From assembly GCF_025685395.1 (NCBI RefSeq), contig NZ_JAGSYA010000004.1:1116001-1180000 (forward strand): a DNA stretch of 64,000 nt, read 5' to 3'. Origin of the DNA: Terriglobus tenax (lineage in GTDB: Bacteria > Acidobacteriota > Terriglobia > Terriglobales > Acidobacteriaceae). A program made the translations under genes and the position numbers. The first letter of the stretch is position 1, and each line of letters opens with the position of its first letter. Under the pieces are notes generated by a model, which was not told where the DNA came from, ran no database searches, and saw nothing but the letters and a program-made list of their open reading frames with translations. This document shows, in pieces, positions 28,000-36,770 of this stretch.

Positions 28000-29575
28000 C
28001 AAGCCAAAGATCCGCTTTTTTGGTTTGTCATTCCGTAGCGCAGCGAAGGAATCTGCCTTTCTCGTTCTCGCAGCACTGCTACCTCTCACCGGCTGTCACT
28101 CGAAGCCGGAACCCAACACCGTTGTCATGGTCATCGAGTCCAGCCCCAATAACCTTGACCTGCGCATCGGCACCGATGCACAGTCCGAACGCATTGGTGC
28201 TCTGATCTTCGATCCGCTGGTGCGCAAGGACGACCACTTCAACCCGCAACCATGGATCGCCGAGAGCTGGCAGCAGCCCGAGCCCACGCGCATGGTCTTC
28301 CACATCCGCCACGGCGTCACCTTTCACGACGGCCGCCCGCTGCAGGCCGAGGATGTGGCCTACACCATCCGCTCGCTGCAGGATGGCTCTCTTGTCACCA
28401 GCAAGGGCGCAAGTCTGAACTCCATCACCAGTGTCGAAACACCGGATGATTACACGCTGGTGATGCATCTGAAACAGCCTGACGCCTCGCTGCTCTTCAA
28501 TCTCTCAGACGGACTCTTCGGCATCGTGCCGCGCGGCAGTGGTAAAGAACTGGGCAACGCACCCATCGGCAGCGGTCCCTTCCGCTTCATCTCGCAGGTA
28601 GTGGATAAAGACGTCGTCCTCGAACGAAATCCGCAGAGCTGGTCCGGCGTGCCGAAGCTTGAACGCATCCGCTTCGCCGTGATTCCGGATGCCGTCACCA
28701 CAGCGCTCGAACTGCGCAAAGGCTCCGCCGACATCGCCTCCAATGTCATCACGCAGGACATGGTATGGGCGATGCGCAACGAGAAGAACATCGTCATCGA
28801 CGTCGGTCCCGGCTCCATCCTCAACTACATCAACTTCAACTGCACGGACCCCCTGTTGAAGCGTCGCGAAGTCCGGCAGGCCATTGCCCTCGCCATTGAC
28901 CGCGCACCCGTCATCCACGCGCTCTTCCGCGATCACGCTCGTCCCGCTGCATCCCTTCTACCGAATGGACACTGGGCGCAGGCCACAGCAACCGAGCTAC
29001 CCGACTTCAGCTTCAATCCAGACCGCGCACGCAGGCTGCTGGACTCCGCAGGCTTCCCTGCCAAGGCCGACGGTACACGCCTTACGCTGACGATGAAGAC
29101 CTCGACCGACGAGACAACGCGTCTGCTCGCGGCTATTCTGCAGCAGCAGCTACGTGGTGTGGGGATTGACCTTCAACTGCGTTCGAATGAGTTCGGCACC
29201 TTCTACGCGGATGTGACCAAGGGAGCGTTCCAGATCTATGGCCTGCGCTGGATCGGATCAAACGAAGACCCCGACATCTTCCGCTACACTGCATCGACGA
29301 AGAGCTTCCCTCCCAAGGGAGCCAATCGCGGCCACTACAGCAACCCCGCAGTCGACGCGCTTATCGCCAGCGCCGCCATTGAGCCCGACCAGGCAAAGCG
29401 CCGTGTCCTCTATGTGCGCATCCAGCAAATCCTGGCCGAAGACGCCGCGGGCGTGAACCTCTGGTACCTGGACAACACCGTCATCCATTCACGCCGTGTG
29501 ACCAATATCCATCCCAACCCATCGGCCAGCTATGACTTCCTGCGCGAAGCAGAGCTTACGCAGGAAGCACGCTAG
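27992..29575 (+). CDS. Peptide ABC transporter substrate-binding lipoprotein
   Basis: This is a family 5 extracellular binding protein (DppA/OppA type) of 527 residues. The lipobox LTGC ends a signal peptide at Cys35. After it come LDLRIGTDAQSERIGALIFDPL, FHIRHGVTFHDGRPLQAEDV, IGSGPFRF and REVRQAIALAIDR, all family marks. Following mutS and anmK it may feed muropeptides or peptides to recycling, but no permease or ATPase gene is adjacent. The ATG at 27992 overlaps the anmK end and has AGGA 6 bases upstream. Residues 11-22 come from a repeat-A copy, so the signal peptide itself is repeat-derived. Confidence 0.93.
   Translation: MFSKPKIRFFGLSFRSAAKESAFLVLAALLPLTGCHSKPEPNTVVMVIESSPNNLDLRIGTDAQSERIGALIFDPLVRKDDHFNPQPWIAESWQQPEPTRMVFHIRHGVTFHDGRPLQAEDVAYTIRSLQDGSLVTSKGASLNSITSVETPDDYTLVMHLKQPDASLLFNLSDGLFGIVPRGSGKELGNAPIGSGPFRFISQVVDKDVVLERNPQSWSGVPKLERIRFAVIPDAVTTALELRKGSADIASNVITQDMVWAMRNEKNIVIDVGPGSILNYINFNCTDPLLKRREVRQAIALAIDRAPVIHALFRDHARPAASLLPNGHWAQATATELPDFSFNPDRARRLLDSAGFPAKADGTRLTLTMKTSTDETTRLLAAILQQQLRGVGIDLQLRSNEFGTFYADVTKGAFQIYGLRWIGSNEDPDIFRYTASTKSFPPKGANRGHYSNPAVDALIASAAIEPDQAKRRVLYVRIQQILAEDAAGVNLWYLDNTVIHSRRVTNIHPNPSASYDFLREAELTQEAR
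28024..28056. repeat. Interspersed repeat A, copy 4, inside a signal peptide
   Basis: TTTGTCATTCCGTAGCGC is followed by AGCGAAGGAATCTGC. It resembles the intergenic copies at 6117 and 52306 but is in frame in the binding-protein gene, where it encodes about residues 11-22 (start GLSFRSAAKES). Confidence 0.85.
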
Positions 29576-29583
29576 AGAATGAT

Positions 29584-30138
29584 TTAGCGTTCGGTCATGT
29601 ACGAGCGTCCCTGCCACAGCTTGAACGTAATGCCCGCGGAAACCCCGTACGGATGCAGTGAGCCGTAGGAGAACTGCGGCCACATCTGGTACTCCACATC
29701 CACCAGCTTCACGGCGAACCGCTTATGGTGCCACTCCACGCCGCCGCCCGGAGCAACCACGAAGTAGTTGCCGTTTGCATAGCCAAAGGGAAAGTTGAAG
29801 TGCCCTACGCCGACCAGCGCCTTGGCATAGGGGCGCAGGCTGTGTGTCATGACGGTGTAGCGCGGCCCCGCCAGGTACGTTGACTGGTCGCTCCCATTGA
29901 AGTCCTTGTTCTGGCGCAGCCAGCGGGCCTCGGCTTCCAGTCCCCAGCGATAGGTCACATTCGCATCCGCCCACAGCGTTACGCCGCCCAGCTTGCGCTT
30001 CCCGTAGTCTGAGTCAAACAGGCTGTAGCCGCCACCCACCATCACATGCGGGCCCGGGCCGACTCCCGCAGGAATCGCCTGGGCACCGGCAACAGCACTG
30101 CACAGAAAGGCCGCGATCACAGCAATCCAACGCCGCAT
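29584..30138 (-). CDS. Outer-membrane beta-barrel protein, OmpA-like barrel
   Basis: The 184 residues begin with a signal peptide (cleavage near GAQA) and then alternate aromatic and small residues as in an eight-strand barrel. GPHVMVGGGYSLFDSD opens it, and HPYGVSAGITFKLW near the end resembles barrel strands. No OmpA peptidoglycan-binding domain is present. Its ATG lies one base after the stop of the giant Ig-like gene, so the two are probably co-transcribed. Function beyond outer-membrane location is unknown. Confidence 0.8.
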   Translation of the reverse strand: MRRWIAVIAAFLCSAVAGAQAIPAGVGPGPHVMVGGGYSLFDSDYGKRKLGGVTLWADANVTYRWGLEAEARWLRQNKDFNGSDQSTYLAGPRYTVMTHSLRPYAKALVGVGHFNFPFGYANGNYFVVAPGGGVEWHHKRFAVKLVDVEYQMWPQFSYGSLHPYGVSAGITFKLWQGRSYMTER

Positions 30139-30139
30139 C

Positions 30140-33100
30140 TTACTGCCCCACCGTCAGGCTTACATTCACAGCCTCAGTTGCACCGCTCGTCGTTCCCACA
30201 CCCGTCACCTGGAAGGTGTAGGAGCCGGCAGGCGTCGTATTCACATGCAGCGATCCGCAGCCGGTCGCCGAGCCAATCACGCCGATCATCGCCAGCGCCA
30301 TCAGCAGACCGCCCAGCATCCGGCGACGCTTGCGCATCCCCAGGCCCAGCACTCCAAGCATGGCAGCACCCGGCCACAGCAGCGTCGCAAGCACCGCCGT
30401 ATCGTTTCCACGCACACTTGCCTGCGCTCCCGCTCCCAGCGGAGTGCCCGTGTCCACCGTGATCTGTACCTGCTGTGATCCATTGGCCGCCAGCTTGACC
30501 GTCGGTGACGAGAAGGTGCAGGTCACAGCAAACGGCAGGCCAGCACAACCAAGGCTCAGCGTATCCGCAAAGCCATTCTTCGAGGCCACGCTCAACGTCA
30601 CGGTCGTGTGATCACCACTGCTTAGCTTCACCGTAGAGGGCGACAGGGTCAGCGTGAACTGCTCAGCCTGCGCAATCGCAAGCCCGGTTGCCGATGAAAT
30701 CGAGCCCGCGTACAGTGCGTCGCCACCATAGGTCGCCACCACCTGGTAGCTTCCCGCGGCTGGCGTCAGCGTCAGCGTCGCCAGGCCATTTGCATCCACC
30801 CTGGCTGAGCCGAGTACCGATGCACCCGAGGTGAAGGTCACCATACCGGTCGGCAGCACTGGCCCGGTTCCGCGAATCACCGCCACCAGCGTTACCGGAT
30901 CCCCGGTCTGCGTGGAGTTCTTTGACGCAGTCAGACCGGTGGTCGTAGGCCGCAGCGCAATCTGCTGCGACAGGCTGGCCGTACTGCCCACGTTCAGCGT
31001 ATCGCCGCTGTACTGCGCTGTAATCGTATGCGTACCGGCCGCCAGCACTGCGCTTGAGAAGCTCGCGTTGCCGTTAGCGTCCAGCGCCGTCGAACCCAGC
31101 AGCGATCCGCCGTCCAGGAACGAGATCGACCCGGTCGGCTTGCCATCTACATTGGTTACTTTGGCAGTGAAGACAACCATGTCCGCCGTCAATGCAGGGT
31201 TCAGACTGGAGGCAAGAGCCACCTGGCTGTTCTGCCGCACCAGCACCTGCACGGCACCGGAGACAGCGGCCGTATTGTTCGCGTCGCCGGCGTAGCTTAC
31301 CGTCAGTGTATGGTTGCCAATGGCGAGCGATGAGTTGATGAAGCTGGCGGTGCTAAGATTTGTCAACGTTGCCGTACCCAACGCCTGTGCCCCATCCAGC
31401 AGCGTTACCTGGCCTGTCACCGCGCCACCATTGCCAGTCACCTGCACCTGCATGGTGAGTGGCGTTCCATAAACCAGCGTTGAAGCGCTGGGAGTCGCAA
31501 TGACAGTCGTCGTCGCCGCACGCACGATTTGCTGCACCGCCGCGGAGCTGGCAGCCGCGTTGGCGCTGTCGCCGCTATAGTTGGCCGTAATGCTGTGCGT
31601 TCCAACGGAGAGATTGGCCACCGGCAGCACTGCCACCCCGCCCTGCAACTGCACGGTTCCAAGCGGCTGCGAACCATCCCGGAAGGTGATAGCCCCTGTC
31701 AGGTTATTGCCACCAGTAACGGTCGCTGTAAAGTTCACCGTGCGTCCGGCAATCGATGGATTGTTATCAGAAGCAATGCCCACCGTAATGGCCTGCAGTA
31801 CCGTAAGCGAAAGCACGTTGGAGGTGGCTGACTGATACTTCGTGTCGCCCGCATACGTCGCGGTAATTGTATGAACGCCCGGCGGCAGCGTTGAGACCGG
31901 CAAGCTTGCGACACCACTACCGCTCAGTGTCGACGAGCCCAGCAACACACCGCCATCCAGGAACTGCACCTGGCCGGTCGGTACGCCGCCGTTGCTGGTC
32001 GCTGTTACAGTTAACACCGCCGGCTGTCCGCTGACCACCGGGTTCACGCTGGCCGAGAGCGCCAACCGGCTGGTGGCCTGCTGAATCACCTGGGTAAGCG
32101 GATTGGATGTCGCACTACCATTATTCGCATTGCCGGTGTACTCGGCGGTAATCACATGGGAACCAACACTCAGCGTTGAGCTCTGGAATATTCCTCTTCC
32201 CGCACCATTCAGTGTCGATGCACCAATCTGCACCCCGTCCGAATAGAGCAGCACCGTGCCCGAGGGAACACCGCCCGAACCTGTCACCACAAAGGAGAAG
32301 GTCACCACGCTGCCGGCAATTGCAGGCGAGCCGCTGCTCGTCAGTACAACCGAGGTCGTCGCCTGGCGGACCGTCACCGTAAAGCCGTTCGAAGTACTGG
32401 TGTTGTAGTTGGTGCTGCCACCGTAACTGGCCGTCAGCGTATGCGGTCCTACCCCCAGCGCCGTCGTGGTCAACTGCGCCACGCCGTTGGCCGGAACCGT
32501 TGCCGTTCCCAGAACAACCGCGCCATCGTAAAAGGTCACCGTTCCGGTCACCGTGCCGCCCGTAGTCTGCGCCGGCGATACCGTTGCCGAGATCGTCAAT
32601 GACGATCCCGCATCCAGAGTCGTCGAGGTCGCGGAAAGCAGCGTCGTCGTGCCAATCTTGTCCACCGAGTAGCTCAGCGCCGTCGACGTGCTGCCACTGT
32701 TATTCGTGTCGCCAGCATAGACAGCTGTCAGCGCGTGCGATCCGCCACCCAGCGCAGAGGTCGTCAGGGTCGCAATGCCGCTGGCATTCAGTGTCCCCGT
32801 TCCCAGCGTCGTCGATCCATCCCGGAAGGTCACCGTGCCGGTCACATCCACCTGGCCGCCATTGGTCACCGTCGCTGTCAGTGTCAGCGGCTCTCCAGCT
32901 TTGATGGAGGGCGGTGCAGCCGCCAGTGTTGTCGTGCTCGAATCCTTGTTGACCGTCTGCGTCAGCGTGCTGGAAGTTGCGGTCATCGTGTTGGTATCGC
33001 CGCTGTAGATGGCCTTGATGCCATGCGATCCGACGGTCAGCGTATCGATCGTCAACTGCGCCACACCCGCGCCGTTCAGTGCCACGATCTGCAGATTGGT

Positions 33101-35254
33101 CGATCCGTCCTGAAAGGTCACGCTGCCGGTAGGAGTGCCCGCCGAAGTCACCGTCGCCGTGAAGGTTACCTGCTGCTTCACTACGGACGGATTCAGGCTC
33201 GACCCCACCGAAACCGTAGCGCCCTGCTTCACCACCTGCGTCAGCGCGGCGGAGACACTGGGATTGTTCGCCGTATCTCCCGCATAGCTGGCCGTAATGG
33301 AATGGCTGCCCAGTGTCAGCGTGCTGGTGGAGAACGCCGCGACACCAGCCGCAAGCGTTCCGGTGCCAATCGTGGTGGAACCGTCCTTGAAGGTCACTGT
33401 TCCAGTAGGTACATTGCTTCCGCTGCTCTGCACCGTTGCGCGGAAGGTCACCGACGTGCCCACTGCCGACGGATTTGCGCTGGAGGTCAGTGTTGTCGTC
33501 GTCGGATCAAGCGTCAACGAGTTGCCACTCAGCGTCAGCAGAGCCGGATCGTTGATGGCTGCTGAATGTACGGCGATGGTTGCTGTAATCGGGCTGCCGA
33601 CTACTGTCGGAGCAAACTGCGCCCCCACAACGCAACTCGCGGAGGAAGCAAGAACCGTGTTGGTTGCGCAGGTTGTGGTCGTCCCATCCAGCGAAGAGTT
33701 CGCATCTGTCTCGACGCTGGTAATCGTCAACGAGCTGTTGCCAGAGTTCTCCACCGTGATGTTCTGCGTCGGTGAGGTACGACCCACACGGATATCCGCA
33801 AAGGCCATCTTCGCGGAGTTGGTCGTGATCTTGCGGATACGGTTGTGGAACATATCCGCGATATACAGGTTGCCAAAACCATCCAGCGCCAGGGAGTACG
33901 GACCGTAGATCTGCGCAAGATTCGCAGGGCCACCATCACCCACGGCAGACTGTCCACCGTTACCCGCAATCGTCTCTATCACGCCAGTAGCGGCATTGAT
34001 ACGGCGCACACGGTTATTACTGGCGTCGGAGATGAGCAGGTTCCCCGCAGCATCAAACAACAGAGCGGAAGGATAGTTCAGAACTGCGCTCAGCGCCGAA
34101 CCGCCGTCACCGGAATACCCCGGAGTCGTGCCGCCTGCAACGCGCTGCATGGTGCCGCCGGTAACGCAGCGGATCATGTGATTGTTCTGATCGGCGATGC
34201 AGACATGGCCGTCAGCCGCCACCGCAAGCCCCCATGGACCGTTAAGTTGGGCCGAGGTCGCCAGGCCGCCATCACCGCTGTACCCTGCTGCTCCCGTACC
34301 CGCAAATGTCGTAATCACGCCGGTTGCCAGATCCAGCTTCCGCACCACGTTGTTGCCGGTGTCGGCAATGTAAAGCACGCCCGCCACGGGATCGACCGCC
34401 AGACCGTTCGGTCCGTTCAGCATGGCCGCGGTTCCCTGCCCACCATCGCCCGTATACCCAGGTGCTCCGTTGCCGGCAATCGTCCGGATGATGCCGGTCG
34501 ACAGGTCGACAACGCGCACGGCATTCACAAAGCTGTCCGCGATATACAAGTTGCCGGCGCCATCCAGCGCCAGGCCGGTCGGGTTATTGAGAGCCGCTCC
34601 CGTGGCCAGGCCATTGTCACCCACATACCCGGTCGTCCCATTGCCGGCAATCGTCGAGATAAGCTTCGTCTGCGCATCGACCCGGCGAACGCGGTTGCTC
34701 TGCGTGTCTGTGACATACAGGTTGCCCGCCGCATCCACCACCAGCCCCTGCGGCAGGTACAGCGTGGAGGCCGTCGCAGCCATGTTGTCGCCCTGATAGA
34801 TCCAGTTTCCGTTGCCCACCACCGTGGACATTGTCCCCGGCAGCCATGCCACCAGCGGACCGGAACCTGTACCGCTCAACAGCACACGGCCCATCACCTG
34901 GCCGCTCCCGCTTTTCAGCACAATGGCGCCCTGCCGCACACCCGGGGCAGCAGGAGCAAACCTCACCGCAACCGTGCAGCTTTGCCCGGCAACATAACTC
35001 AGGCCGGTAGAACAGCTGCCACCCGTAGCCAGGGAAAAATCGTATCCCGAGAGTCCCTGTGTTCCCACAGTGATTCCACTCAACGTGCCATTGGAGGTAA
35101 TCGGGACCGTGATCGTTTGACTATCATTCCCAGTTCCCGCGGCCACTGCTGAAGGAAACTGGTAGACCTGCGCCAACGAAGAAGCAGCAGTAAACACAAA
35201 CGGAAGCACGCAGAGGCATTTCCAGAGGGGAGAGAAAGAGCTAAGAGACAGCAC
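30140..35254 (-). CDS. Giant NHL-propeller and Ig-like repeat surface protein
   Basis: The 1704 residues are arranged as follows: signal peptide (1-29, ending SSLAQ); a choice-of-anchor/ASH-like domain (30-135); six NHL repeats of about 55 residues (145-480) with the TIAGNG.xGYxGDGG pattern, enough for one propeller; a second ASH-like domain (485-580); ten Ig-like repeats of about 95 residues (583-1533) each with GTVTFxDG and GSHxITAxYxGD; a further beta domain; and two membrane segments around RKRRR with ATGC between the last helix and a short Ig-strand tail. It should be exported and membrane-anchored. Ligands are unknown. Adhesion or glycan binding is only inference. It shares a strand with the barrel gene downstream. 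Confidence 0.85.
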   Translation of the reverse strand: MLSLSSFSPLWKCLCVLPFVFTAASSLAQVYQFPSAVAAGTGNDSQTITVPITSNGTLSGITVGTQGLSGYDFSLATGGSCSTGLSYVAGQSCTVAVRFAPAAPGVRQGAIVLKSGSGQVMGRVLLSGTGSGPLVAWLPGTMSTVVGNGNWIYQGDNMAATASTLYLPQGLVVDAAGNLYVTDTQSNRVRRVDAQTKLISTIAGNGTTGYVGDNGLATGAALNNPTGLALDGAGNLYIADSFVNAVRVVDLSTGIIRTIAGNGAPGYTGDGGQGTAAMLNGPNGLAVDPVAGVLYIADTGNNVVRKLDLATGVITTFAGTGAAGYSGDGGLATSAQLNGPWGLAVAADGHVCIADQNNHMIRCVTGGTMQRVAGGTTPGYSGDGGSALSAVLNYPSALLFDAAGNLLISDASNNRVRRINAATGVIETIAGNGGQSAVGDGGPANLAQIYGPYSLALDGFGNLYIADMFHNRIRKITTNSAKMAFADIRVGRTSPTQNITVENSGNSSLTITSVETDANSSLDGTTTTCATNTVLASSASCVVGAQFAPTVVGSPITATIAVHSAAINDPALLTLSGNSLTLDPTTTTLTSSANPSAVGTSVTFRATVQSSGSNVPTGTVTFKDGSTTIGTGTLAAGVAAFSTSTLTLGSHSITASYAGDTANNPSVSAALTQVVKQGATVSVGSSLNPSVVKQQVTFTATVTSAGTPTGSVTFQDGSTNLQIVALNGAGVAQLTIDTLTVGSHGIKAIYSGDTNTMTATSSTLTQTVNKDSSTTTLAAAPPSIKAGEPLTLTATVTNGGQVDVTGTVTFRDGSTTLGTGTLNASGIATLTTSALGGGSHALTAVYAGDTNNSGSTSTALSYSVDKIGTTTLLSATSTTLDAGSSLTISATVSPAQTTGGTVTGTVTFYDGAVVLGTATVPANGVAQLTTTALGVGPHTLTASYGGSTNYNTSTSNGFTVTVRQATTSVVLTSSGSPAIAGSVVTFSFVVTGSGGVPSGTVLLYSDGVQIGASTLNGAGRGIFQSSTLSVGSHVITAEYTGNANNGSATSNPLTQVIQQATSRLALSASVNPVVSGQPAVLTVTATSNGGVPTGQVQFLDGGVLLGSSTLSGSGVASLPVSTLPPGVHTITATYAGDTKYQSATSNVLSLTVLQAITVGIASDNNPSIAGRTVNFTATVTGGNNLTGAITFRDGSQPLGTVQLQGGVAVLPVANLSVGTHSITANYSGDSANAAASSAAVQQIVRAATTTVIATPSASTLVYGTPLTMQVQVTGNGGAVTGQVTLLDGAQALGTATLTNLSTASFINSSLAIGNHTLTVSYAGDANNTAAVSGAVQVLVRQNSQVALASSLNPALTADMVVFTAKVTNVDGKPTGSISFLDGGSLLGSTALDANGNASFSSAVLAAGTHTITAQYSGDTLNVGSTASLSQQIALRPTTTGLTASKNSTQTGDPVTLVAVIRGTGPVLPTGMVTFTSGASVLGSARVDANGLATLTLTPAAGSYQVVATYGGDALYAGSISSATGLAIAQAEQFTLTLSPSTVKLSSGDHTTVTLSVASKNGFADTLSLGCAGLPFAVTCTFSSPTVKLAANGSQQVQITVDTGTPLGAGAQASVRGNDTAVLATLLWPGAAMLGVLGLGMRKRRRMLGGLLMALAMIGVIGSATGCGSLHVNTTPAGSYTFQVTGVGTTSGATEAVNVSLTVGQ
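30655..33508 (-). repeat. Ten tandem Ig-like coding repeats
   Basis: About 285 bases per unit, visible as repeated GTVTF.DG, LG..TL...GVA and HTITA.YAGD codons. Units are diverged at DNA level, so the array is old rather than recently amplified. It lies wholly inside the giant surface protein gene. Confidence 0.85.
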
Positions 35255-35407
35255 GGGGGCCTGACCTCGAGAGAAGCTTCAGCAATTCTGGCCCTCTGCT
35301 GCCTGCGCGTCGAAGACGATCGTTCAGCCATCGGTACGGTACACGACACTTAACTCAGGACGCAATTACATAAGGGAACGCGCGGCGAGTGGGAAAGGCT
35401 TGCTGAA

Positions 35408-35450
35408 GTGTTACCTAAAAGATAACACAGGTAACCATACTTTAGTTACC
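35408..35450. promoter_or_regulatory. Two tandem 21-bp palindromes upstream of the giant surface protein
   Basis: GTGTTA-N9-TAACAC (35408-35428) is followed after one base by GGTAAC-N9-GTTACC (35430-35450). Arms are perfect and centres are 22 bases apart, two helical turns. The pair lies about 155-195 bases upstream of the giant gene start and 10 bases after the glucoamylase-like stop. It looks like a tandem operator; weak tandem terminators are the alternative. The rest of the 205-base gap shows nothing clear. Confidence 0.6.
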
Positions 35451-35459
35451 CATTTGGTG

Positions 35460-36770
35460 TCATCTAGCCGTCAGACCAGCCTTCACCATCGCCAGCCGGA
35501 TCTCGTCGGCCTGCATAAACGTGGCCCAGATCATCTCGGTCCGCAGGTTTTCCGCCATCAGAACGCCAATTCCCTGGTCGATGCCCAATACGTCCGGATT
35601 GAACCAATGCGCAGATGGCCGGAAGGCGTCCGTAAAGCCATACCTGCCCCAGGCGTCCTTGCCATACTTCTGCCGGAGTGACATCAGCACACGCACACAA
35701 TCCTGCGGAAGAAATGCCACGGAGCCGGCCGTCGCGCATGGCACCACACTGCCGTCAATATGTCCCAACTCCGGCGGACCTCCCCAGGCCTGGTAACCAC
35801 GCTGCGAGTCGGACGCCGTCACCCCCCAGTAATCCTCGTTGTACCAGTGCTTCATCGACAGGCAGAACGCCTTGTGCGCCTTGGTCGCGGCAATCGAGTT
35901 GTCAAAATAGTTGGCGTACTTGTCGCGCACATTGCGAAAGTCGAACCACGCATGTGAAAACTGGTGCGTAAATAAAGGGTCCGGCCCGCTGATGTAGCGG
36001 ATACCGTCATAGCTGACAATGGGCCGCCGAAAGTACTGCCAGAAAATGCCGTCTACCGGATGAGTGTTCGAGCCGATCGCCAGCAGCACCAGCATCATCA
36101 GCTCGCAGTAATGCTGCCAGCGCACGGCCAGGAAGCCGAACTCCGGGGTCCATCCCATGCTGAACTGTGTCTCCTTGTTCAGCATCCACGGAAAATCCAC
36201 ACGGTCGTAGATCTTCGTGGCCAGTTCTGCAATCTGAGCACCGATACCCGGCGTGTTCTTGAAGTATTCGCGCGCCATCAGGGCACCGCACAAGAAGATG
36301 CAGGTGTCGATGGACGAGAGCTCGCACTTGAAAAAACGGGCCCCCGTTTCCATATCGTTGTAGTGATAGAAAAAACCGTGCTCGTGCGGCATCTGTTCCC
36401 AGTGCCACTGCAGGGTGTGCAGCACACGCTGACGGATGTCGTTGCGCGGCAGATACCCCCGCCAGTCCGCAATGCACAATGCCGTCAGGCCAAAGCCGGT
36501 GGCAGCAATGCTTGAAGCGCGGCGTGTCTCTTTGCCATGCGACGAAGGAATCTGCGCCATGGCGCGATCCCTCACCTGGCCAGTCTTTTCGCTTGCCTCG
36601 TCCCAGAAGTAGCGGCAGCCCGCCTGTGTCAGCTCCTCCAGAAACGCGTCCTGCGGTGCAGTCAGCTCGCGTTTCCTGGTGCTGCCAAAGGGAAAGGCAT
36701 GCGCCTCCGTACTCAGTCCCAACCCAGCCGCTCCCGCGGCCACCAGTTTCAGCGCGTCTCTCCGGTTCAA
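35460..36770 (-). CDS. Tat-exported glucoamylase-like protein (PF10091 type)
   Basis: The 436 residues start with a twin-arginine signal (NRRDALKLV, cleavage near EAHA). The alpha-toroid body has ASSIAATGFGLTALCIA, GFFYHYNDMETG, SSIDTCIFLCGAL, HQFSHAWFDFR, and WWGVTAS-like and GVTASDSQRGYQAWGG segments, typical of the glycoamylase-like family. That family includes beta-1,2-glucanases (GH144) and related enzymes, so a cyclic or linear beta-glucan is a fair guess. Its ATG overlaps the GH39-like stop (ATGA). With that enzyme and the TonB receptor upstream it forms a glycan-use operon. Confidence 0.85.
   Translation of the reverse strand: MNRRDALKLVAAGAAGLGLSTEAHAFPFGSTRKRELTAPQDAFLEELTQAGCRYFWDEASEKTGQVRDRAMAQIPSSHGKETRRASSIAATGFGLTALCIADWRGYLPRNDIRQRVLHTLQWHWEQMPHEHGFFYHYNDMETGARFFKCELSSIDTCIFLCGALMAREYFKNTPGIGAQIAELATKIYDRVDFPWMLNKETQFSMGWTPEFGFLAVRWQHYCELMMLVLLAIGSNTHPVDGIFWQYFRRPIVSYDGIRYISGPDPLFTHQFSHAWFDFRNVRDKYANYFDNSIAATKAHKAFCLSMKHWYNEDYWGVTASDSQRGYQAWGGPPELGHIDGSVVPCATAGSVAFLPQDCVRVLMSLRQKYGKDAWGRYGFTDAFRPSAHWFNPDVLGIDQGIGVLMAENLRTEMIWATFMQADEIRLAMVKAGLTAR

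Noticed and set aside
30655-33508. Possible CRISPR or satellite array
   Set aside because: The repeats are about 285 bases, diverged, and in frame in an Ig-like protein. They are coding domains and no spacers are present.
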